This document shows, one piece after another, positions 49,650-61,254 of a DNA stretch of 64,000 bases. The notes below the pieces were generated by a model. That model was not told the origin of the DNA. It saw nothing but the letters and a program-made list of their open reading frames with translations, and did no database searches. Both the position numbers and the translations under genes were made by a program. The stretch spans positions 48,543,363 to 48,607,362 of the forward strand of contig NC_092859.1 in assembly GCF_032062135.1 (NCBI RefSeq), read 5' to 3'. This DNA comes from Pyxicephalus adspersus. Lineage: Eukaryota; Chordata; Amphibia; Anura; Pyxicephalidae. Position 1 is the stretch's first letter; every line of letters begins with the position of its first letter.

Positions 49650-52600
49650 GTCGGCTGTTTCTCATATATCAACTACCTAATTTTTTAATAAATATAAGTT
49701 TATTGCTTACAATAGATCAGCAGTCTAATGGCATAGATAAACAGATAATTTGCCTAAAACAATATATTATAGCATAAAATAATATATCATTTTTGTCACA
49801 CCAATGCTTAAAGGGCAATACAGGTAGAGCATATGATAACACATTGACGAGACAAGACAACCCAATGTGTCTTATAAAAATTAAGCTAAATTACATTTTT
49901 GCATTATAACAAGGGTATATATTCTCCTTCAAATTACCTAGCCATAGGAAAACAAATCCTTGTGGTTTGCACACAATATGTGGCTAACACCATTCATATT
50001 TGTTTTGTGTAGGGCACTCACACCGCGATACACAGAGTATAAACAGTACAACTAAAATAGTCTATATGAAATAAAGTTTAAATAAAAGAAAGTTTTTTTG
50101 TACTAGAAACAATAAATATAAATTATTAGTTTTTTTTTAATGTTTCCTTTTAGGGGACAATACAATTTAGCTATTCCATCTAAAGTGCTATTGAAGATAT
50201 CTTTTATCCCAATGTGCTATATGAACCTAAAATAATTCTAAATGCTGGTGAATTGTTATTGTAACTCATGTTTTGAGGTCACAAAAATGATATTTGTTCA
50301 CCATAAGGTGTTTGAAAACTTTCTGACTTTCCTGGGTGAATAACCCCAACAGCAATCTGAAGAGATAATGAATGGTTGTATAATATACTCATTAAAAGCA
50401 TTGTAGATGCTTCAATCCAAAAGCAGTCCCCAGTCTCTCTACATATTCTGGTAATATTGTCTACTAGCATTTTCAATAAGTCATCCACAAACTGAAATTG
50501 TGCAGCATTTTGTGGGTTCCTCAGTAACTAAAGGATTTCTGTTTTTTAGGTTACCTCATTCTTGTAGACCTACTACAAGGTAACAAAAAACTTCCAAACT
50601 AGATTTTTTCACTTTTTCTACAAAACTTTGTTACTTTTATATATTCCTTATTATTTTATAGTGCATTCACACTTCATATTTTATAGTGCATTCACATACT
50701 TTTTTTGTGTTACCAAACCAATAATCTCCTCTTGACTTGCCTAAACTGTTAGGGAAAGCTGTTGTGAGGTCCATGTAATATTATCCTTCAGGATTTGGCA
50801 GAAGAATTGGTAAGGGAAAATAAGGTGGCCTTAAAAATAAAAAAAAAATAATTCCACATTTATCCCCTAACCAAAATTTAGTACTTTTAAAACTAGAATT
50901 TTTATGTGTTTAATTCTAAAAAATGTAAAGTTGTTTGTGTGTACATGATGAAAATTTTGCTAGTAATTGTTAGAATTTATTGGGTCTGAAATGTATTTAA
51001 TTGTGTTAGGAAAAATTACCTTTGTTCCATCATTGTTAATAGATTGCTGGACTGGAATAATTTGATTTCATAAAATAATTAAACAAAGTGCATAAAGTAG
51101 TTGATATATTAAAACAGCCTAATTCTCTGGTGTATGATTAATTATTAATACAAACTGAATGGAGGATGGTAATATAAAAGATGGAAGTGAAATATTGCAT
51201 ACTATTTCCTTGAAAAAATTGATTTTCCAAGCGAAAGGTTAGATAAATTATTTTGGAGACCACAAGACCCAAAAGAAAGGTTACTTGTATTACTGAACAC
51301 CACATATGTAAACTTTGCTGCCAAATGCTTATGTTTTGTGTCTGGATGTGGAACTAAACAAACAAGTTTCTGTTTTTTTGGAGCAGCCTTACTGAGGAGG
51401 GGAATGGTCTGTGTAGGTTAGCATGTGTTGTGGATGGCTGCAGTATGCAGTTATTCTCAGGATGCAAAGTTAGTGGTTCCATAGAAATTATTCTTCAAGT
51501 TGTTTTTTTTTACTTCTGGGATACAATGTAGTACTAGGGATTTCTTGCTACTTACTCTTTCTCCCTTCCCCATTCACATAAACATACATGTTAAGCAATC
51601 CAAACACACTGCTCCTATACATTCACTTCTGCTTTCAGAACATATGATGTATATGACTAGATATTGAGTTTAGCAAATGTCTTCTAGAGTAGTGCAAATA
51701 GTCAATTGCCCAGAGCCCAAACTGCCAGAATGGCAGGAGTACAAGACCCTATTTAGTCTAAAACTGTCCCTGTTTATCCCTGAGAATGGAGAAGTTGTAG
51801 GCATATAGGCATGTTTTTAGTTTACATATTTACGTATTTATTGTGTATGGTTTAGAAAGGGTTAATAAGGAGAAACACCTTTTTTTCCAATGTTTATGGA
51901 CAGCTTAGATAGGGACTTTAGACTTAGATTACTACAATCAACTTAGAAGAAGAAGATTGAAAGATGGAGACACTTCTTACAGTAGTAACAAGAAAACAGA
52001 AATTAGGTTTATTGTTACTTCTTAGATATACACTTTCAAAACATAAAGGAACATAGCATAAGACTTATTTTTTAAGTTGCGTTCCAGTGAAAAGGAAAAT
52101 GTCAGGGTCCTTTAGGTCTGGGGGGGTCATAAGAACTGCCTTACTTTCCTTATCCCTTACTCAAACAGCACCCACTGCATTCTGACCGCAAGTGCGCTGT
52201 GGATGGGCACTTACCCTTTTCTCCTTACCATACAGATCTTTGGGATTTGTATTATGATGGATATCATCAGCGCCTGCTACCACAGCCTGTAGCATTCATT
52301 GAAAGAGGTTGTGGGGGATCATCTGAAGATTGCAGGAAATAAGGTATAGTATAAAGTATAAAGTATAAAGCCCATTGGCAAATATAAAGCCAATTTGAAG
52401 TTTTTATTGAACTTGAGTTTAGTAAATCTATATTTTTGGGGTCTCAATTCTTCTTAAACACATTTGGTTAGCAATCTGGATATTCTGTAGCCAATACAAG
52501 CTACAGTTCAATGAGATAAAAGAATAGCTTAACTCCCACCCAAAACTTTACAAATGTTTGAATAGATAAACTGCAAGAACATCAAATTACAAATTATTTA

Positions 52601-53519
52601 AATTTTTTATAAGCCAAGTATGTTTAAAATAAGATCTCCATTGGGGATATGAATGAAAAATCTTTTGCTATTCATACATTTTATTCATTTTAATGTTTGC
52701 TTTTTACTATTTGACTTCCGATTATATAGTTGTCATATGACACGATAAGTGAATTGTTCTGTGGTTTTTACAAGCCTAACAGTCACGTTTACATGCAAAT
52801 TGGATACGTACTGCTTTGCATGGATTTTAGTTGCCTGGCAACCAAAGTGTCTCTGTAATTACACTTCTTTACACAAGAAGACTGATATTAGCTGGGTGAT
52901 AATCCTCTAAAATTAAGGACCATTTAGTAGTCATATGTCACTCCAAAAATCCTCTGGGCAAAGTGCCTGGTGTGCTTGCAAATTTAAGGAAAGGATAAAA
53001 TGGGACTGCAGCTAAATAAGGAAACCAAATAGTTCATAAAAAATTAGGTCTAAAGACTGTTTTAGGTTTAGAGAATATTACCACTATATAATGTTCATCA
53101 CCTTTCCTAGGTACCTTAAATGTATTTGAGTTTTTAGAAAACTACACTAAATTTGGAATCCAACATTCAGATATCAAAATAAATTCTACACTGCTCTAAA
53201 TGCATACCTAACTTTAGTCTCATTGAGACCCAATGCCACATTCACCACCTATAGTAAAGTGTTATCTGCTTTGGTCATACCTTTACATTTGACCCTCAAA
53301 GTGCAATGGGCTCATTTTTAGAGATGGACCCATAGGAGTAAAAAAGCATTAACTGCACAGGTATGGGCAGCATAAAAAATACAGAGGGGTAGACACATTG
53401 CGCCACAATGATATGGTAAAAAGGACACAATTATGCATCTTGTGTGGGGCAAAGTGAGGTACTCCATGTCAGAAGAGAAAAGTGCATTTTGTTAAGGCTT
53501 CATGTGCCAACTCGTATAC
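49650..53519. other. Intergenic, nothing supported
   Basis: AT-rich. It contains a ~25-bp tandem duplication of ATTTTATAGTGCATTCACA (about 50655-50697) and a three-unit AGTATAA repeat near 52350-52370. No gene seen. Confidence 0.45.
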
Positions 53520-53815
53520 AAACTAGTGGTGGTCTGATAATTCAGTTTGGAAATTGCTAATTCCAACTCAGATTGGAATTCGAGATTTGAGCAGTCCAAG
53601 TTCAAATCTGTTATCATCATGCTATACTATTCTAGTGCTCACCCATTCTGGCTGCTAGACAATGTCAGCTGTCATTGTTTGGTGGTCACCATGACAGGTA
53701 TAGTATAGCAGGTATAGTAACAAAAAATACTATTTCCAACTCATAATTTTTGAATCCATTTAGATTAGTTGAGTCTGACTCTAAACTTTTTGGTTTCACT
53801 CACCTCTAACTGATC
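53520..53815. repeat. Possible dispersed repeat with inverted ends
   Basis: It opens GTGGTCTGATAATTCAGTTT and closes with GGTTTCACTCACCTCTAACT. Words such as TTCCAACTC and TATAGTATAGCAGGTATAG repeat within it. The style is that of a decayed frog repeat; the boundaries are unsure. Confidence 0.3.
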
Positions 53816-53955
53816 AACTTTCAGTTGCCAGGACAAATAGAACAAACACATCCTACAAGCAAACTTGACTAATGCTTCTACTCATGAAACAGTTTGGGTT
53901 ACATATTCTTCACAACAAATTTAGGAAATTGGGCATGTCAAAACTATTGTTGCAT

Positions 53956-54070
53956 TAAAGCAGAGCTAAACCCTTTTTACACTCACCTTTCCCTATTCTA
54001 TTGTGTGCACTTCCTTCTTCGATCCTTGACAATCATGGTTGGCTGGGTTGGGATGACATAGCTAATAGCC
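53956..54070 (+). repeat. One end of a TTAA-type MITE
   Basis: TTAA-AGCAGAGCTAAACCC resembles the ends of 24825-24957 and 60953-61254. The other end was not found. Confidence 0.35.
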
Positions 54071-54189
54071 AGCATGAAAAAATGGATATTTGTGGCATAC
54101 ATTAATATTAATTAAAAAAAAAAATTTTTGTCCTTTGGGATATGCTCCATTGGCCCCTAATTATACCAAGCAATTTTGGTGACAAATAC

Positions 54190-57100
54190 TATGTTTAGAG
54201 GCTTAGCAATAAACGTCACTGTGACATTTGCATGTTAACTTTCAACATCTGAAATGAAAATTTTTAAGTTTCAGTCAGTGTCTGAATGAATTGTCCTAGG
54301 TTTCAAAAAAGGTGGTTGAAATTTCTATTCCCAGTCCCAGTAAGGTCAGTGACTAAATGTAATGGACTTAGGTTTCAAGAATGGGAGAATACTAAATTGG
54401 AAAGGGGATATTGTGGTTGAGGTGGTATCTAAAAAGTGGTGAAAAGATGTACAGAGGAGAGTTTTATTGTTTACTAGAAAAATACTTGAGTATAAACCAG
54501 GAGTTTTTTTGCTCTCAAAATGCCATTCGAAAAAATGCTTTAGTTTATACTAAGATCACATAGTAGATGACACTGTGTCCTCATGTAAAGTGTGTACCAA
54601 ACTCTTGCCTTTTAAGACTGAAGTTTATTATGAAAGAGTTTGTTACACAGTTTACATGAGGACAAGCTATGTTCTATTTGAAAACAGACATGCACAACAA
54701 ATCAAGAGCAAGTATAACCTACTCAAAAAGGGAAGAAAAGATATTCAAGCCAGGATATAATCACAGCATGAATTGGAATTTTTGTACAACAAAATTGAGG
54801 AAAGGGAAGATGCTTTTGAGATGTACATGACAGGAAGTACTTTAAAAATGTTGCTGTGTGCAATAAATACTTAAGAATAGTCAAAAATTACCCCTAAGCA
54901 GTATGCGTAAAATGCTGGGGTTATAAAGGTTTACTAACACTTACTAGTCTTGGCGAAGAAAAGGATTGAGATGGGTAGAAAAAAAATTGGAGCTTTTTTT
55001 AAACTTTCACACCAATGAAAGAAAATTTAATCTGTTACACTGCAAATAACATTAGAGCGATGTGTTGTAAACTGATATAACACAAAATATTTTTGTAAAA
55101 CTGTTCATAATATTTAAACTAAAGTGTTTTAGTTTATTAATTTTCTATTACCAAACCTTCATGCATGTCTATGTCTTCATTATAAAATAAATACATTTGT
55201 TCAGTAAATGTAGTAATATTTGGTATTGTTAGGTGTTTTTTTTTATTATGTTATATTATGATATCTGCAAAGCTGTTCTGTATAGACCAATGGGTAAAAG
55301 CTCCAAGGTCAATGTGCAGGCCTGATCAACAGTTACTGAAAGCATTTAGTTGCAGTTATAGCTGCACAAGGGGCTAGCAGCAAAGAATGGGAGCGGGATT
55401 TACTAAATTTTGCCACGTGTAATTATGTTGTTGGATTTTTTTTTCAATAAATACATGGTCACATATATTAATTTTTGTTTCATTTGTTTAACTAGATTTT
55501 CCACTTCTAGGACTTGCTTGAAAATTAGATGATGTTTTAAGTCACATACTCATAAAAATATGGAAAATGATATTAGAAAAACAGTGAGAGCCCAAAAAAA
55601 TGTATACACATTTCAAAATTAAGAATATCTGCATTAAAGCTTTATTACTAGATTTATATAATAAACATTATTTATTAGGATATTTTTTTTAAAAAAATAT
55701 AAAAATTAGATCCACAACAGGGAATAGTTTTATTATTAGCATTAGTATAATGTATTCTAAATATATAACTTCAAATTCTTTTACCATTTAAGAACTGAAA
55801 GAAATTAAAATTCATGTTCTGACAACATGCTATAATATTCATTAGCAATAGTATTATTATTGTAATTGTTTGTATTTTATACAATGAATGAATTAATTAT
55901 ACTTTACATTAGGTATTTCTCATTGTTACATTCTCAGACTTTTGTTTATGTTTACAGCACTCTTTTAGCCTTTGAAATAAACGAGCCATTGTTACCAAAG
56001 GGAAAGCACATTGGAAGTTAATACAGTCTCCCTGTGTTACCATGCTTCAGTTTGTCTCAATTTCCTTGACTACTGTGTTAGTACGGGAAGATCACAGAGG
56101 GGACATATGGTATCACCAAAAGGTGGGAGCATTCATATAAATTGCCATATGGCTCATACAATGCACTGAAATCATCTGCAAAACATCTTGTGGAGGAAAG
56201 CTGGTGGGAGGCATTTTGTTAACACTAGATATTTTACTGAAATATACCAGATCTAAGTTAAATTTGTTTTGTGTTTACACTTTGTAATATATTATTAATG
56301 CAGTTACATTTGTATACATTATAGAACAAGATTTGTAAAACATGTTCTTAGCTATGTAAGCAGGTACTTGTGAAAACATTTCTGTAATGAAATAATTGGT
56401 GTGGATGTCCCAGCATAACTAAAGGCAGCATACATTTTGCTTATGACCTGAATACTTTAGCTTGTCACTAGTAGTGATGTTATTCTGCAAATGCAAGGCA
56501 TAAAGCCCTGTGTCAGGGAGTAATTCTACTATTTAGATGTTAAACGGTAATATATTTAGTATAAGCTCAAGACACCTAATACCAAAATAACATTTAATGC
56601 AGTAATGTCTTTAAAAAATAATGTACACTTATTTTTGTATGCAACTTGTTGAAGTAGTGCCCATTCTCTTGGTATTGACCACTTGTATTTCTTTGTGCAG
56701 TAGCACTGCTACGGACTGAGATAGGAAGGGGCAGCACTAGTTGGCAGTTGGGTGTGCTGGTGTGGCTTGCCAGCTGGAGGTGTGAGCAGATTAAGTCATC
56801 AGATTGCACTTGCTGCTTTTCCTTCAGTATCCAATCTCATACCAAAATGTATTTCTAAAGTGTAATTTCTGCCTACCTCTTGTCCTAGAGATGCATAGGG
56901 GAAGTCTCTAAAAATGAGGAGATCTCACTTGGAAGATTTTATCCTACATTTTACACTGGAAACAACTCATTTTTGTTAGATTTGTCCCTATGCCCTTACT
57001 ATAAGTATTTCCACCTACTTTCTGTATTAGCATAGCTCCCAATGTCTTATATTTAGCAATACAGTACTGGTTTCCAAGGGTCTTGGAGGCTGCAAGGGCA

Positions 57101-57775
57101 CCCTATGTAGTCTGGTGAAAAGGAGTTATATTCCCAGTTTAAAAAATTAATTAAGCATTTGCCAATGTCAATCATTGGTTCAGCAAAGGGTACATGCATT
57201 ACATGAGAGCACTTCTTCAACATTAAAGTTGTGTTCCAGGTTGATGTCAGATAGAGATAGGCTCACCCTGTGTGATTCAGTGAGCGACATTTATAGAAAT
57301 TTGCAGGGAGAGCACATGTACAGCTCAGCAAATTACACATGGGAAGACTATAAAGCAGGTAAGAATACTTATGGCAGAAGGGACAATGAAGTCCAGTTCT
57401 GCAATAAAGCCCTGATCCCAAATTTATAAAGTGGAACTTTAGACATTTTTACTCCACTAATGCCATGCCCACATGACACAAATCAATGTTTTTCAAAGCT
57501 TGGTTTGCACACCATTGCCTCTCTATGTGCTCTTCTTGACACTTTCAAATGTTGGAAGGTATGTATGTATAAAAGTCAGAGTTTGAATGCCACCAATTGA
57601 GACTTTGCAATAAAACTTGACAGATGCTCTAATCTTTCCCCACACTATCCTAAGGAAAAAAAACTGGCATGAATAGACTAAAAAGAATATGAATTAATTT
57701 GGCAGGTAAGATAGTTCCTGTCTATACGGTAATTCTACTGTGTGTTTGAAATGTCAGTTGAGTGTTTAGATAGCT
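54190..57775. other. Intergenic, nothing supported
   Basis: AT-rich. A segment at 54484-54740 resembles 19323-19500 (old repeat). The 84-codon open frame at 57175-57429 has no recognisable motif. Confidence 0.45.
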
Positions 57776-57802
57776 GTTATAGGCTGTTAGATAGCCTATA
57801 AC
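57776..57802. repeat. Short hairpin
   Basis: GTTATAGGCT, a 7-nt loop and AGCCTATAAC form a perfect 10-bp stem. The flanking bases GATAGCT/AACTATT extend the pairing imperfectly. Confidence 0.7.
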
Positions 57803-59934
57803 AACTATTTATGTCATTTAAAATAAAAAAAAGTACAGTTTAGATTTGCAATAACAACCTCTTTGACAATGCACAATGATCTATACTACACAACCAAATT
57901 GAAAGACGAATGGCTATCTTTACAGTATATTTGAATGAATAAAACTCTGTAAGGTAAGCCCCATCATTTTGGTTACTTTTTTCTTTAAAAGATGCTTGAC
58001 TAGACGTACATCTTCAATGGGAACCTTCAAAAATTTCTCAAATAGCATAACACTATTGAAAACAACAAAACAGTCAAAATAACATAAATAAAGTAATGTA
58101 GTTGAATACATTCAATTAAAAAAAGGAGATACAAAATGTTTTCAGGGAACCTTTCATAGATAACCCTCACTATAAAACAGAACTGATAATGATTAGACGC
58201 AATCAAAAAGACCACAGACCTATTGTTGTCTCTTCTAGCAAATGCATTTCTGTGCCTAAAAGTATTATTTTATTATTATTCACTATTCTTTTTGTTTTGT
58301 TTTTTTTGTTCTGTGGCTGATGTATAGGCTAATTACCAATTGCTATTAACAAGAAAATGTAAAAAACATAATTCTTGCTTGCACATTTTGATGGCCTTTA
58401 CTTACTTCATTCAAAGTGAATTTTCCCTTGTTGAGTGAACAGCCCAAACTCCTGTAGCAAATGAACCCCACTGAATTAATTCTCTTTACAATAAATGTTC
58501 AGAAGTAGAGAAATACAGATCTGCCTAGATTTAGTTCAGGAACAGTATTGTCTATTAAGCTTTGTAAACACCAGGCTTTTTCAGCAAACTATCTATGGTT
58601 AGTAAGGTAACTAAGTAAAAAAACAGGTGGAAATGTTGATATGAAGTGATGATGATGTAATAGATTTGCATTGATGATTAAAATATGTTTTGAAAATGAA
58701 TATTTTTTTTAAACATGGAACACATTAGTCCCAATGACACCACTGTATGTACATTCCATTTAAATATTCAAAGTTTTTTGTTTTAATCCTACATTGAAGC
58801 AATGTTCACAAAATTTCTCATTGTAATCACCTATTAAATTTATGGAACACAACTGATGTTGTTCTGAAAAAAAAAATAGGAACAACAGAAAAAGTACATG
58901 TAAATGTGAGTACAATTGCAACATTTTCACCAATGATTAAGGAATAAGTTTGAAACATAGGGAAGGTTACATAGGTTGAAGAAATGACACAAACCTATCG
59001 AGTTTAATCACTGGAAAAAAACATTTACTAGAACATCTGTATATTCCAGCTAGAAACCTATACACACAGTTGAGGAAGGCAAAAAATAAATAATGGTTCA
59101 GTTTTCTCCAAAATGGGAAAGAATTGCTTATTCATTCGCTAAACCTATCCCCTGGATAAACAGTCTCTGGTGTCATCCCTTTTAAAAGATAATACCAGTT
59201 ATATTTTGTGTATTTAGAAATGCATTAATTTTTCACAAAACAATCTATTAAATGCATTAGACCAATACTATAGATAAAAAGATTTGCAGAAGTTTTCAAA
59301 GCAAATGTCACTCATGAACAGACAGACTAACCTAATATTGAGGCACAAACTGAATGTTCAGCATTCTCTTAAAACCCCTGGTTAGAGCAACAATGCATTG
59401 TAGTTGCACCAAGCATACAGGAAGGATTGAGAATGATCATTCAATATCCATGGTAAACTGTTAGTAAAGAAACCTGCCCCTGGCTTCTTCTATTTGCTTG
59501 ACTAACTTAAGTCATGGGCATCCACCTTTATTCTAGACTAGGTTCAAGCAAGAAATGGCTCACACATGAATCATGTTCGATATTGCTATACATAAATTTT
59601 GACACATAAGACATACAACCAGTGCCAGCAAAGTGAAATTATATTTTTCACAATTTTGCATTCTAAGCATAATGCATCAGCTGTTCATTTTTTCACCCAA
59701 TTCCCACAGTAAAACTGTAGTCAGTATGGGTCCCAGTGCAATCCATCTGTGTCATCTCCAACTGTGCCTGCCAGGTAGTAATTTCTGTTCATTCCAGTCC
59801 AACTCTTTGAAGCTTATTCACATATTTTATTGATGCTAAGGAATATTAAAAGAATCAAACTTAAAGTGATAGTGCAGGACCTGAAAACATACCCTATCCA
59901 GGAGACTGTAGGATGGAGTTCTATGATCTCATAG

Positions 59935-60075
59935 GGGTCCATTTATAAAGCAGTGAATCTGACATTCCCTGTAATATTCCCTGGTGGAGATCTTCCAGGT
60001 CCATATGTTTCAAAGGTAGTAATGTCTTCTCCACCAGTGAATGTTTCAGGGAATGTCAGATTGACTGCTTTATAA
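59935..60075. mobile_element. Palindromic MITE
   Basis: The left side (CCATTTATAAAGCAGTGAAT, CTGACATTCCCTG, CTGGTGGAGA) is mirrored on the right (TCTCCACCAG, CAGGGAATGTCAG, ATTGACTGCTTTATAA). The left border GGGTCC has no clear partner, so the right tip is lost. Confidence 0.75.
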
Positions 60076-60952
60076 CAATATAATTTTTAAAGAGCCATAT
60101 CATCCATAATTCTTATATTTAGGCGTTATATTTAAGAGTTTCCACAATCCTCCCCTTCTACTCTTGTCCCTGTAGCATTATTTGAATTTTTCATTACAGG
60201 TCCCACAAACTCTAAAAACTGTTTTTCTAATATAGTCTAGAGGCAATTTTGTATCATAATACTTTTATTACTTTGTGTATTTCATCTGAAATAACATATG
60301 CATACTTTGTATTAAAAACAGATTTCCTGTGCTCTTATTTAGGATAAAATCATTTTATTTATGGATTTCACATTTGTAAAAAGAGTAAATGAAATTCTGT
60401 TGATTGCTTTGTCTGTTGTGGAAAAATGAAATGACCTTTCTCAGAATTGAAACACTGCTGTACTGTTTACTGTCATAAAATGATAATTTTATTTTAGCGC
60501 ACTCATATCCTCCACCAGAGGAAGCAGTAACTGTGTTCTTGCTTGGTTTCAGCCTCAAAGGGGATTATACGTTTAGCTCAGTAATCCTGGTTAGGAACAT
60601 TTGTTTTGTGTTAATTCAAAGATGAAGATTTATCCCCTAATTGTATACTGCAGACAATTAAAATGGTCTTTCTTTTCCAAATATATTTTGTATAAAAATG
60701 TTCTTCTTATAAAAATGAAGGTATGATCATGATCGTGTTTTAACCTTGGAAAAAGAGATGTGGAGAAAAGTATAAATAGTTTGACATAAAGTTTTACTGT
60801 TTGAAGCAGTCATAAACTATTGAGTTCCAGCTGTGCACCTCCTATACTGTTATTTGTTCTATATCTACCAATGCTGTTTATTTCTCAAGATGGTTTAATT
60901 AAAAGCAGAATAACTTTCTAAAGTCAGCGCATCAGTCATTCATCGAAAAATG

Positions 60953-61254
60953 TTAAAGTGAAACTTAAGTTTGAGTGATCATGCAGGTCTTTCTTTATTT
61001 CAGAAAGGGACAAGGACGAAAAGACAAGACAACTTGCCTGATTGCTGTCTAGTCAATCAAGATGGCCGAAGACCCAACTCCAGGAACAATATTGGGCAAA
61101 GGTTTCAGCACTTGCGTCACAGTGAGGAAAGGTAAGTACAATAAAAAATTGTGACCAGGCAGATAATGTTATTTTATTGTAGAAGGGACTTTGCCTGCAA
61201 TAAAGGACCAGCCTAATTATGTTTTTAAGTTTTTGGGTTTAGTTCCACTTTTAA
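60953..61254. mobile_element. TTAA-flanked MITE
   Basis: TTAA-AGTGAAACTTAAGTTT at the left and GGGTTTAGTTCCACT-TTTAA at the right are imperfect inverted repeats, with TTAA at each border. The interior includes an ATG and a donor-like AAAG|GTAAGT at about 61130, which could be mistaken for a first exon. It has no coding resemblance to GABRA1. Confidence 0.65.

Noticed and set aside
61000..61135. First exon of GABRA1 (ATG, short frame, GTAAGT donor)
   Set aside because: It lies inside a MITE with inverted ends and TTAA borders, and the translation does not resemble a GABA-A signal peptide or ligand-binding domain.
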